Below, one piece after another: positions 46,021 to 55,695 of a DNA stretch of 64,000 nt. The translations under genes and the position numbers were made by a program. This DNA comes from RHKX01 sp963784885 (GTDB lineage: Bacteria > Actinomycetota > Thermoleophilia > Solirubrobacterales > 70-9). The stretch is from contig CAWATA010000004.1 of the NCBI GenBank assembly GCA_963784885.1, positions 248,001 through 312,000 of the forward strand. Reading direction: 5' to 3'. The notes under the pieces are model-generated. The model was given only the letters and a program-made list of their open reading frames with translations. It ran no database searches and was not told the origin of the DNA. The stretch's first letter is position 1. Each line of letters starts with the position of its first letter.

Positions 46021-46281
46021 CTAGGAGCCGGCGGCGATCCGCGCGGCGCGAGCCTTCTTGCGGGCGCCGGTGTTGGCGTGCATGGCGCCCTTCTGAACGG
46101 CCTTGTCGATCCGCGAGACCAGCGTCCGATGCTCGGTCGCGACCGCGTCGGAGTCGCCCGACTCGGCCGCTTCCTCGAGGCGGCGGAACTGCGTCTTGAC
46201 CGCTCCGGTGAACCGGCGGTTCTCGTCGCGCTCCCGCTCGGAGCGGAGAATTCGCTTCTTCTGTGAGGCGATGTTGGCCAT
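46021..46281 (-). CDS. rpsT: Ribosomal protein S20
   Basis: 86 aa from ATG 46281. MANIASQKKRILRSERERDENR and GAMHANTGARKKARAARIAA are typical. The longer frame to 46320 is rejected as S20 begins MANI. A TACAGT box lies 12 nt before the start, in the 25-bp gap shared with murJ on the other strand. Confidence 0.95.
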   Translation of the reverse strand: MANIASQKKRILRSERERDENRRFTGAVKTQFRRLEEAAESGDSDAVATEHRTLVSRIDKAVQKGAMHANTGARKKARAARIAAGS

Positions 46282-46293
46282 CAGCGGCCGCAC

Positions 46294-46299
46294 ACTGTA
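46294..46299 (-). promoter_or_regulatory. -10 box ahead of rpsT
   Basis: TACAGT on the minus strand, 12 nt before ATG 46281. Confidence 0.4.
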
Positions 46300-46306
46300 G
46301 CGATTG

Positions 46307-48019
46307 ATGGACGAATCCACCGACAGGACGGAGTTGCCGCCGTTGCCGCCGAGCGCGCGGCGTTTCCATCCCGCCTACGCGATCGATCCGATCGACGAGG
46401 AGTTCGCCGGCTCGGCGCTCGGACCCGAGCCGACCGAGCAGTCGCGCCGGATCGGCCGCTCGACCGCGTTCTTCAGCATCGCGACCGGCGCTTCGCGGCT
46501 CGTCGGGCTGATCCGCGAGATCATCGCCGCCGGCTACTTCGGGGTCGGCCCGGCGATGTCCGCGTTCACGATCGCCTTCCAGATCCCCAATCTCGTCCGC
46601 AGCCTGTTCGCCGACGCGGCGCTCCAGGGCGCTTTCGTCCCGGTCTTCACCGAGCAGCTCGAGGCGGGCAACAAGCGCGAGGCCTTCCGGCTCGCTTCGA
46701 CGCTGATCTTCCTGATCACTGCGGTGCTCGGAGTGATCACGGCGCTGTTCATCCTGGTCGCGCCGCTGCTCATCCCGATGCTGGTCCCGGACCTCGACCA
46801 GGAGACGCAGGACCTCACCGTCGCCCTCTCGCAGCTGCTGTTCCCGATCCTGATCATGCTCGGGCTCTCCGGGGTCGTCGTCGGCGTCCTCAACAGCTAC
46901 AACCGCTTCGCGGTCTTCGCGATCGCGCCGCTGTTCTGGAACCTGGCGATCATCGGCGTCCTCATCGCCCTCTCGCCGATGTTCAGCGGCGACGACCGGA
47001 TCTACGCCTACGCGATCGGCGTCCTCGTCGGCACCGCGTTGCAGCTCGCGATGGTCTCCTGGGACCTTCGCCACACCCCGTTCCGGATGCTCCGCGTGTT
47101 CGAATGGCGCAGCGACCTCGTCAAGAAGGTCCTGCTGCTGATGCTGCCCGTGACGATCAGCCTCGGCCTGATCAACGTCAACCTCGTCATCAACAGCCTC
47201 GTCGGCGCTCTCGTCCCCGGCAACCTCGCGGGGACGAACGAGGCGCTCGCCAACTACGCGCCGGCCGCGATCGACAAGGCGTTCCGCATCTACATGCTGC
47301 CGCAGGGGATGTTCTCGGTCGCGGTCACCACGGTCATCTTCCCGACCCTCTCGCGGTACGCGGCCCGCCGCGACTTCGACGATCTGCGGCGGACGATGGC
47401 CAATGGAATGCGGATGATCCTCCTGGTCCTGGTGCCGGCGGCGGCGGCGATCCTCGTCCTGTCGGAGCCGATGATCAGGCTCGTCTATCAGCGCGGCGAG
47501 TTCTCGCCCGAGGAGACGCCGCTCGTCGCGACCGCGCTCTTCTGGTTCGCCTTCTCGCTGCCGTTCAACGGTCTGTTCCTGATCCTCACCCGGACGTTCT
47601 TCAGCCTCCAGCGCCCGTGGACGCCGACCTGGATCGCCGGGCTCAATCTCGTGATCACCGCGGCGGCGGCATTCGCCTTCTACAAGCCGTTCGGGGTCGC
47701 CGGGATCGTCGCGGGCACCGCCATCGCGACCGCTGCGAGCGTGGTCGCCCAGGTGATCGTCCTGCGCCGTCCGCTGAAGGGGATCGAGTTCCCGAAACTG
47801 CTCGACGCGACGATCCGGATCACCGTCGCCTCCGCCGCCCTCGCCGGGGTCTCGTGGCTGATCTGGGACCAGCTCGATGCGGTGCTCGGCCGCAGCACGA
47901 TCGCTCAGGCGGTCTCCCTCGGCGTCGCGCTCGCGGCGGGCGGCCTCGTCTACCTCGGGGCGATCCTCGCGCTGCGGGTGCCCGAGGCCCGGCAGCTGCT
48001 CGGGGTCGTCAGGCGCTAG
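46307..48019 (+). CDS. murJ: Lipid II flippase MurJ/MviN
   Basis: 570 aa with about 14 transmembrane helices after a cytoplasmic start of about 50 residues. RIGRSTAFFSIATGASRLVGLIRE opens the MVF fold; IPNLVRSLFADAALQGAFVPVFTE and RLVYQRGEFSPEET are signatures. It flips lipid II across the membrane. TTG 46304 directly precedes ATG 46307. Only 25 bp separate it from divergent rpsT. Confidence 0.94.
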   Translation: MDESTDRTELPPLPPSARRFHPAYAIDPIDEEFAGSALGPEPTEQSRRIGRSTAFFSIATGASRLVGLIREIIAAGYFGVGPAMSAFTIAFQIPNLVRSLFADAALQGAFVPVFTEQLEAGNKREAFRLASTLIFLITAVLGVITALFILVAPLLIPMLVPDLDQETQDLTVALSQLLFPILIMLGLSGVVVGVLNSYNRFAVFAIAPLFWNLAIIGVLIALSPMFSGDDRIYAYAIGVLVGTALQLAMVSWDLRHTPFRMLRVFEWRSDLVKKVLLLMLPVTISLGLINVNLVINSLVGALVPGNLAGTNEALANYAPAAIDKAFRIYMLPQGMFSVAVTTVIFPTLSRYAARRDFDDLRRTMANGMRMILLVLVPAAAAILVLSEPMIRLVYQRGEFSPEETPLVATALFWFAFSLPFNGLFLILTRTFFSLQRPWTPTWIAGLNLVITAAAAFAFYKPFGVAGIVAGTAIATAASVVAQVIVLRRPLKGIEFPKLLDATIRITVASAALAGVSWLIWDQLDAVLGRSTIAQAVSLGVALAAGGLVYLGAILALRVPEARQLLGVVRR

Positions 48020-48065
48020 GCGCTCTACCCTTGGCGATCCGCCGGGCGACCTCCGGCCGCCACGC

Positions 48066-49877
<1,812 letters not shown>

Positions 49878-49945
49878 GCGCCCGCCCGGGCTCGCAAAGT
49901 CCTTCCCATGCAAGGGAAGTTGCCGACGGGCGCAGCGCCCGGACC

Positions 49946-49951
49946 TAGCCT
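49946..49951 (+). promoter_or_regulatory. -10 box of leaderless small exported protein gene
   Basis: TAGCCT, 7 nt before ATG 49959. Confidence 0.5.
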
Positions 49952-49958
49952 GGGTGAC

Positions 49959-50285
49959 ATGTCGAAGCTCGCCCCGCTCTTCTTCGTCGTCCTGGCGGTG
50001 GTCGCCATCGCCGGGCTGACCCTGCGCCCGGGAACCGTCCTGAGCATCAGCGACGAGGCGCTCGCGACCTCGATCGCCCGCAGCGCCGACACCGACGCCG
50101 GCGGATGTCATCACCGGAGCGAGACCTGGTTCTGCACCGACGGCGACTCGCGGATGTACCGGGCGATCGTCGGCGACTACGGCTGCTGGGAGGCAGTCAC
50201 CGTCACACCGGCGGGAAGGGTCGCTTCGCTCGAGCCCGTCAACGGCTGCGTGAACCTGCCCGACGTGCTCGGCTTCGGCCGCTGA
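49959..50285 (+). CDS. Small membrane-anchored or secreted protein with four Cys
   Basis: 108 aa. One hydrophobic N-terminal segment (LAPLFFVVLAVVAIAGL) and an extracytoplasmic part with GGCHHRSETWFC, YGCWEAV and NGCVNLP, so two disulfides are plausible. I recognise no domain. ATG 49959, 7 nt after a TAGCCT box, is preferred to the longer frame from 49908. Confidence 0.65.
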   Translation: MSKLAPLFFVVLAVVAIAGLTLRPGTVLSISDEALATSIARSADTDAGGCHHRSETWFCTDGDSRMYRAIVGDYGCWEAVTVTPAGRVASLEPVNGCVNLPDVLGFGR

Positions 50286-50322
50286 GAGCCCGCCCGCGGC
50301 CGTCGGCCGCCCGCTCGCGGCT

Positions 50323-50328
50323 TATCAT
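50323..50328 (+). promoter_or_regulatory. -10 box ahead of possible upstream ORF
   Basis: TATCAT, 8 nt before ATG 50337. Confidence 0.4.
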
Positions 50329-50336
50329 CACTGCCG

Positions 50337-50384
50337 ATGCGACACGAACCGCCGGGGCAGGCGAGTCGCCGATCCGGGCGTTGA
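50337..50384 (+). CDS. Possible leaderless 15-codon upstream ORF
   Basis: ATG 50337 to TGA 50382-50384 encodes a 15-residue Arg-rich peptide (MRHEPPGQASRRSGR). The ATG lies 8 nt after a TATCAT box, and the stop is 4 nt before the TTG start of the PAP2 gene. It could couple translation to that gene. There is no conservation evidence here. Confidence 0.3.
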   Translation: MRHEPPGQASRRSGR

Positions 50385-50388
50385 AGCC

Positions 50389-51426
50389 TTGGAGTCGAGC
50401 GCAGTAGCCGAAGATCGGGTAGTCGAGGCGCCGGCCGAGCCGGTGGCACGCGACTCCGCGCGCCGCAACGCGTTCATCGGGCTCGGGCTCTACGTCGTCG
50501 CGACCGTCGCGCTGATCTCGTTCACCGGGGTGCTGCTGGCCCGCGAGACGATCTTCCTCTGGCTGCTGGTCGGGTTGCTCGCCGTCTCCCTCGCCGACGT
50601 CCGCGGCTTCGCCCGCGGGGTGATCTTCGACTGGTTGCCGTTCTACGCGATCCTCGTCGGCTACGACCTGCTTCGGGGCCTGGTCGGCAACAACCCGCTG
50701 TTCGCGCCGCACTTTCTGCCCCAGATCGACGCCGACAAGTTCCTCTTCGCGGGCAGCGTGCCGACCGTCTGGCTCCAGGAGCAGCTCTACGAGATCGGCC
50801 GGCTGCCGTGGTACGACGTCTTCTCCTGGGCGGTCTACCTGACCCACTACTTCATGGTGTTCATCGCCGCCGCCTACCTCTGGCGGGTGTCCCACTTCCG
50901 CTTCCTCGAGTTCCGGGCGATGGTGCTGACCCTCAGCATCGCCGCCTTCCTGACCTACGCGCTCGTCCCCGCGGCGCCGCCGTGGATGGCGAGCGACAAC
51001 CTGATGATCGGCCCGGTCTCGCGGGTGACGGGGAGCGTCTGGACCGAGCTCGGCGTCTCGCCGGCAGCGGCGATCTGGGACAAGGGCAATTCGCTCTACA
51101 ACCCGGTCGCCGCGTTGCCGTCGCTGCACGCAGCGTTCCCGATGCTGCTCTGCGCGTTCTTCTGGCGCAGCGGCAGGATCGCGCGCGTGCTCGGGGTCGG
51201 CTACGTGCTGGCGATGGGATGGACCCTCGTATACGGGGGCGAGCATTACGTCTTCGACGTCCTGCTCGGGTGGATCTACGCCCTCGGCGTGTACTTCGGC
51301 GTCCGCTGGATCCGCGCCAGGTGGATCGGGCGGCGCTCCCGCAGCCGCGAGGGCCCGCTCGCCGAGGCGACCGGCGAGGTGCCGCCGCCGCCGGCTCGCG
51401 AGACCGGCGATCCGGTTCTGCGTTAG
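50389..51426 (+). CDS. PAP2-superfamily membrane phosphatase/phosphotransferase
   Basis: 345 aa with about six to eight transmembrane helices. The acid phosphatase motifs are seen as LPSLHAAFPM (motif 2, near residue 243) and GGEHYVFDVLLGW (motif 3). The layout resembles the inositol-phosphate or AUR1-like PAP2 branch of actinobacteria, which handles lipid phosphates. Start TTG 50389 has no Shine-Dalgarno sequence; an upstream micro-ORF ends 4 nt before it. Confidence 0.8.
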   Translation: MESSAVAEDRVVEAPAEPVARDSARRNAFIGLGLYVVATVALISFTGVLLARETIFLWLLVGLLAVSLADVRGFARGVIFDWLPFYAILVGYDLLRGLVGNNPLFAPHFLPQIDADKFLFAGSVPTVWLQEQLYEIGRLPWYDVFSWAVYLTHYFMVFIAAAYLWRVSHFRFLEFRAMVLTLSIAAFLTYALVPAAPPWMASDNLMIGPVSRVTGSVWTELGVSPAAAIWDKGNSLYNPVAALPSLHAAFPMLLCAFFWRSGRIARVLGVGYVLAMGWTLVYGGEHYVFDVLLGWIYALGVYFGVRWIRARWIGRRSRSREGPLAEATGEVPPPPARETGDPVLR

Positions 51427-51446
51427 GTATCCCTAATCGAGCTTGC

Positions 51447-51452
51447 TAGCCT
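51447..51452 (+). promoter_or_regulatory. -10 box ahead of Cys-rich basic protein gene
   Basis: TAGCCT, 9 nt before GTG 51462. Confidence 0.5.
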
Positions 51453-51461
51453 GCCCGGGCC

Positions 51462-51647
51462 GTGGCAAGGGGACGTCAGATCAGGACGAAGAAGAAGTGC
51501 TGCAAGTCGGGACCGCGCTGCAAGCGCTGCCCGGCGGCGATGAAGAAGCTCGAGAAGCGCGGGCTCGCGACGAAGCTCGGCAAGCGCAGCTACCTGGTCT
51601 CGCTCGACGCCACGAAGAAGGATCTGAAGGCCGCCCGCGCCCGCTGA
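51462..51647 (+). CDS. Small basic Cys-rich protein of unknown function
   Basis: 61 aa from GTG. Very basic, with CCKSGPRCKRCP: four clustered Cys in a knuckle-like spacing that could bind zinc. The rest is Lys/Arg-rich helix. The composition suggests RNA or ribosome binding, which is inference. A TAGCCT box 9 nt before the start supports it as a real gene. Confidence 0.7.
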   Translation: MARGRQIRTKKKCCKSGPRCKRCPAAMKKLEKRGLATKLGKRSYLVSLDATKKDLKAARAR

Positions 51648-51807
51648 GGTCACGGGCCCCGGGGCGGCAGCGCCGGGGCTCCGGCCTCGGCGCCTGCGGA
51701 GTTCGGGCGTGGCTCCCGGCCCGCCCGGCCCGATCGCGATTGCGGCTGAAACCGCCTGCGCAATAGGATCGCTACCAGTCCGAGGTTGTTCGAGGAGAGG
51801 AGCGGCG

Positions 51808-52920
51808 ATGAGGATGAGAGCAGCGGTCCTGGAGGAGTTCGGCGAGCCGCTCGTGGTCCAGGAGCTCGACCTTCAGGACCCCAAACCCGGCGAGGTCCTG
51901 GTCCGGCTGGTCGCCTGCGGCGTCTGTCACACCGACCTCTACACGGCATCCGGCGTCGATCCGTCGGGCTACGCGCCCGCGGTCCTCGGCCACGAGGGCG
52001 CCGGCGTCGTCGAGAAGGTCGGCGAGGGGGTGACGTCGGTCGGCGAGGGCGATCACGTCGTGACCCTGTTCTCGCCCCAGTGCGGGGAGTGCGTCCACTG
52101 CGTCGATCCGCGAACGAACCTCTGCATGGCGATCCGCGCCGAGCAGAACCTCGGCCACCTGCCCGACGGCACGGTCCGTCTCAGTCGCCCGGACTCCGGC
52201 GAGGAGATCCGCCACTTCATGGGGACCTCGACCTTCGCCGAGTACACGGTGATGCCCGAGATCGCGCTCGCGAAGGTCGATCCGGAGGCCCCGCTCGACC
52301 GCGCCTGCCTGTTCGCCTGCGGCCTGTCGACCGGCCTCGGCGCGGCGATGTACACCGCCAAGGTCGACCCCGGCACGACCTGCGTGGTCTTCGGCGCCGG
52401 AATGGTCGGGCTCGGCGCCGTCGCCGGTTGCCGCCTCCAGGGCGCGGAGCGGATCATCTGCGTCGATCTCTCCGACGACCGCCTCGAGCTCGCCAAGGGC
52501 CAGGGCGCGACCGACGTGATGAAGGCCGACGAGAACACCGTCGAGCGGATCCTCGAGATGACCGACGGCGGATTCGGCGCCGACTACACATTCGAGGCGA
52601 CCGGGAACGTAAAGGTCATGCAGCAGGCGGTCGAGGCGGCGCGGATGGCCTGGGGCCTCTGCACCGTGGCCGGAGTGGCCGGCAAGGGCGAGACGCTCGA
52701 CATCATCCCCCGCTGGCTGATCACCGGCCGCCGCGTCGCCGGATCGTCGTTCGGCGGCGTCAAGGGCCGAGAGGGCGTGCCGAAGCTGGTCGATCTCTAC
52801 ATGCAGGGCGAGATCGACGTCGACCCATTCATCTCGCACCGGATCACCCTGGACGAGGTCAACCGCGGCTTCGAGCTCATGGAGGCCCAGGACGGCATCC
52901 GCAGCGTGATCGAGTTCTAG
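51808..52920 (+). CDS. Zinc-dependent class III-type alcohol dehydrogenase
   Basis: 370 aa. Catalytic zinc motifs ACGVCHTDLYTASG and GHEGAGVVEKVG; structural zinc with four Cys in CGECVHCVDPRTNLC; Rossmann loop VFGAGMVGLGAV. Closest in pattern to S-(hydroxymethyl)glutathione or mycothiol dehydrogenases (CGLSTGLGAAMYTAKVDPG), which oxidise formaldehyde adducts; the thiol partner cannot be told. ATG 51808 follows GGAGAGGAG by 4-6 nt. The next gene is a metallo-hydrolase, a common partner of mycothiol-linked formaldehyde oxidation. Confidence 0.85.
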   Translation: MRMRAAVLEEFGEPLVVQELDLQDPKPGEVLVRLVACGVCHTDLYTASGVDPSGYAPAVLGHEGAGVVEKVGEGVTSVGEGDHVVTLFSPQCGECVHCVDPRTNLCMAIRAEQNLGHLPDGTVRLSRPDSGEEIRHFMGTSTFAEYTVMPEIALAKVDPEAPLDRACLFACGLSTGLGAAMYTAKVDPGTTCVVFGAGMVGLGAVAGCRLQGAERIICVDLSDDRLELAKGQGATDVMKADENTVERILEMTDGGFGADYTFEATGNVKVMQQAVEAARMAWGLCTVAGVAGKGETLDIIPRWLITGRRVAGSSFGGVKGREGVPKLVDLYMQGEIDVDPFISHRITLDEVNRGFELMEAQDGIRSVIEF

Positions 52921-52987
52921 CCGTCGCCATCCGGGAAGTGCGGTCGTCGTCAGGCGAAGAAGGCAGCTCGGTCGATAAGTTCCGTCC

Positions 52988-53752
52988 ATGATCCTTCAGC
53001 GCGTAGAACAGTCGGAGTGGCTCTCGAATGCATACCTCGCCGTGGACGAGGTCGGCGGCACCGGGGTCCTGATCGACTCGAACCTGGCGACCGATCCGCT
53101 CTGCGAGCGGGTCGAGCGCGAGGGCACGACGATCACCCACATCCTCCTTACGCACCACCACTACGACCACGTCGTCGGGGTCGAGAAGCTGGTGGAGCGC
53201 TTCGGCGGCGTTCCGGTGCTCGCGCACCCGCTGTGCAGGGACCTGGTCGGTGACGCGGTGACCGGGACGATCGACCACGGCGACGTCCTCGAGACCGGCG
53301 GGCTGAAGATCGAGGCGATCCACACGCCCGGGCACTGCGGCGATCACCTGGCGCTGCGGATAAACGAGGACGACTGCCTGACCGCCGACGTGATCTTCAA
53401 GGGCACCGTCGGCGGCACCGGCGCCCCCGGGGCGACCGGCCTCGCCGATCTCAGGGCCTCGATCATGGACCGGGTCATGGCGCTCCCGAACGACGTCCGG
53501 CTGCACCCCGGACACCGCGAGCCGACGACGGTGGTCGAGGAGTGGGAGAACAACCCGTTCATCCGCCTCTGGCGCGGGCTCGACGAGCCCGGTGCGGAGC
53601 GCTGCACGGTCGGCCCCGACGACGAGAGCCGCCGCGACGCGACGCTGCTGCTCTGGGCGCCCGACTACGACGGCGGCAACAAGGCCCTCGTGCGATTCGA
53701 CGACGACGGCGTCGAGACGATCACCGGCGGGTCGCAGGTTCGCCGAACCTGA
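52988..53752 (+). CDS. Metallo-beta-lactamase-fold hydrolase (glyoxalase II-like)
   Basis: 254 aa. LLTHHHYDHVVGVEK is the HxHxDH metal motif near residue 55; IHTPGHCGDHL supplies the next His, CLTADVIF the bridging Asp and LHPGH the last His. Thioester hydrolase activity toward the product of the upstream dehydrogenase is a reasonable inference. Confidence 0.85.
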   Translation: MILQRVEQSEWLSNAYLAVDEVGGTGVLIDSNLATDPLCERVEREGTTITHILLTHHHYDHVVGVEKLVERFGGVPVLAHPLCRDLVGDAVTGTIDHGDVLETGGLKIEAIHTPGHCGDHLALRINEDDCLTADVIFKGTVGGTGAPGATGLADLRASIMDRVMALPNDVRLHPGHREPTTVVEEWENNPFIRLWRGLDEPGAERCTVGPDDESRRDATLLLWAPDYDGGNKALVRFDDDGVETITGGSQVRRT

Positions 53753-53766
53753 AAGGATCGCGCGCC

Positions 53767-54207
53767 ATGCCAGTCAAGACCGATGCCGTCGGCAAGGAGT
53801 ATCCGCCGGCCACCTACGAGGTCGGCCTCGAGAAGATCCGCGAGTACGCCGGCGCGGTCGGCCAGACCGAGCCGGTCCACCACGATCGCGAGGCGGCGAA
53901 GGCCGCCGGGTTCCGAGACGTCGTCGCCCCGCCGATGTTCGCGGTCGTCTACAGCTCACCCGCGATGGCCCCGGCGATCCTCGATCCCGATGTCGGCATC
54001 AACCTCGCGGCGATGGTCCACGGCGGCCAGGAGTTCGTCTGGGGCGAGCCGGTCTGCGCCGGCGACGAGATCACGACCCGGGCATCGGTGCGCGAGATCT
54101 ACGAGAAGGACGGCAAGGGCTTCTACGTCTTCGAGTCCGTCTCGACCAACCAGGACGGCGACGAGGTCGTCCGCGCAACCTGGACGAACATCGTCCGCGG
54201 CGTCTGA
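53767..54207 (+). CDS. MaoC-like hot-dog protein, HadA/HadC type
   Basis: 146 aa. Hot-dog fold with the FAS1-type MaoC N-domain pattern (YEVGLEKIREYAGAVGQTEPVHHD, VVAPPMFAVVYS). The position of the catalytic Asp in (R)-hydratases (GDxNPxH) reads GQTEPVH, as in the non-catalytic HadA-type subunit of mycobacterial 3-hydroxyacyl-ACP dehydratase. Likely pairs with the next gene. Confidence 0.82.
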   Translation: MPVKTDAVGKEYPPATYEVGLEKIREYAGAVGQTEPVHHDREAAKAAGFRDVVAPPMFAVVYSSPAMAPAILDPDVGINLAAMVHGGQEFVWGEPVCAGDEITTRASVREIYEKDGKGFYVFESVSTNQDGDEVVRATWTNIVRGV

Positions 54208-54217
54208 GGAGGCGAGC

Positions 54218-54613
54218 ATGGCCGATCTGAACGAGGGTGATGCGATCCCGGAGCTCCGGGTCACCCCGGACAAGTACCTGCCGCACCGCTACGCGGGGGC
54301 GTCCGGCGATTTCAACCCGATCCACATCGACAACGACTTCGCACAGATGGTCGGGCTGCCGCGGAACATCCTCCACGGCCTCTACTCGATGGCCCAGGTC
54401 GCGCGAGCGCAGACCGAGGCGGCGGGAGGCGACCCGCGGGCCCTGCGCCGGCTCAGCGTCCAGTTCCGCGGTATGGGCGTCCCCGAGGAGGAGATCGTGG
54501 TCAGCGGGACCGTCACCGAGCGCGAGGGCGAGCGCGTCGTCGTCGCGACGGAGGCGTTCCAGGGCGACAACGGAATCGTCCGCAACGCCGAGGCGGAGCT
54601 GCAGCTCTCCTGA
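54218..54613 (+). CDS. MaoC-like (R)-hydratase, HadB type
   Basis: 131 aa. YAGASGDFNPIHIDNDFA contains the catalytic Asp and His of the hydratase-2 motif, and LPRNILHGLYSMAQVAR the substrate helix. With the previous gene it should form a HadA-HadB heterodimer dehydrating 3-hydroxyacyl chains in fatty acid synthesis. A GAGGAGG Shine-Dalgarno sequence lies about 6 nt before ATG 54218. Confidence 0.87.
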   Translation: MADLNEGDAIPELRVTPDKYLPHRYAGASGDFNPIHIDNDFAQMVGLPRNILHGLYSMAQVARAQTEAAGGDPRALRRLSVQFRGMGVPEEEIVVSGTVTEREGERVVVATEAFQGDNGIVRNAEAELQLS

Positions 54614-54643
54614 CGCGGACCGGGCGGCGCCACCGTCGCTACC

Positions 54644-54649
54644 TAGAAT
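54644..54649 (+). promoter_or_regulatory. -10 box of leaderless hrcA
   Basis: TAGAAT, 7 nt before GTG 54657. No CIRCE inverted repeat (TTAGCACTC-type) is seen around it. Confidence 0.55.
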
Positions 54650-54656
54650 CAGTGGC

Positions 54657-55688
54657 GTGCTGAGCGAACGCCAGGGACTGATCCTCGAGATCGCGGTCGA
54701 CGCGTACCTGAAGACGGGTACGCCGGTCGGCTCGAAGGCGATCGCCGACCGCGCCGATTTCGACTGGGGCCCGTCGACCGTCCGCGCCGAGCTCGCCGCG
54801 CTCGAGCGCGAGGGTTACCTCTCCCAGCCCCACACCTCCGCCGGCCGCGTTCCGACCGATGCCGGCTACCGTCGTTACGCCGACAGCCTGATCGAGTCCG
54901 GCGCCGGCCGCCCGGCCGAATCCCCCGTCGCGGTCGGCGGAATCGCGCAGGCCCGCCGTGAGGTCGAGGACGCGCTCCGCGAGACGACCGCCGCTCTCGC
55001 CCAGGCCAACGATCTCCTCGCGCTGGCGACCGCGCCGCCCGCCAGCACCGCGACGATCCATCGCGTCGAGGTGCTGCTGCTGCAGCCGCGGGTCATCGCG
55101 GTCGTCGCGATCGCCGACAACGGCGAGGTCGCCAAGCGCGTCTTCACGTTCACCGACCCCGTCGACCACGGATTGGTCGAATGGGCCTCGTCGTTTCTGA
55201 ACGAGCGACTCGCGGGCCTCGGGATCGGATCGAGCATCGTGGCCGCGCGGCTGCAGGACCCGGAGCTCGGCGACCGCGAGCGCGATTTCCTCGCCGGGAT
55301 CGGGACGGCGATCGCCGAGCTTGCGGAGGCGTCGCCGCAGCAGCTCTACATGGACGGGACCGGCCGCCTGATCTCGGCCAGCCACGCGGCCGACATCCCG
55401 CACCCCGACAGCGTCGTCAGCGCCCTCGAGGGGCGGGTCAGCGTGCTCTCGGTCCTCCGCTCGGCGCTGCGGGAGCGCTCCGTCTTCCTCTGCATCGGCG
55501 AGGAGAACCCCGAGCCGGCGCTCCGCTCGGTCAGCGTCGTCGGGGCCGGGTACGGGCTCGGCTACCGCCAGCTCGGGGCGGTCGGCGTCGTCGGGCCGCT
55601 GCGGATGGACTACGCAAAGGCCATCGACTCGGTCCGCGATGCGGCCGGCGAGTTGTCGCGCCTGTTCGCGACGGTCTACGAGGGATAG
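54657..55688 (+). CDS. hrcA: Heat-inducible transcription repressor HrcA
   Basis: 343 aa from GTG. N-terminal winged helix with ERQGLILEIAVDAYLKTGTPVGSK and STVRAELAALEREGYLSQPHTSAGRVPT, then the GAF-like and dimerisation domains. Represses chaperone genes by binding CIRCE. It heads hrcA-dnaJ-prmA, 7 nt from dnaJ. Confidence 0.95.
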   Translation: MLSERQGLILEIAVDAYLKTGTPVGSKAIADRADFDWGPSTVRAELAALEREGYLSQPHTSAGRVPTDAGYRRYADSLIESGAGRPAESPVAVGGIAQARREVEDALRETTAALAQANDLLALATAPPASTATIHRVEVLLLQPRVIAVVAIADNGEVAKRVFTFTDPVDHGLVEWASSFLNERLAGLGIGSSIVAARLQDPELGDRERDFLAGIGTAIAELAEASPQQLYMDGTGRLISASHAADIPHPDSVVSALEGRVSVLSVLRSALRERSVFLCIGEENPEPALRSVSVVGAGYGLGYRQLGAVGVVGPLRMDYAKAIDSVRDAAGELSRLFATVYEG

Positions 55689-55695
55689 GAGACCG

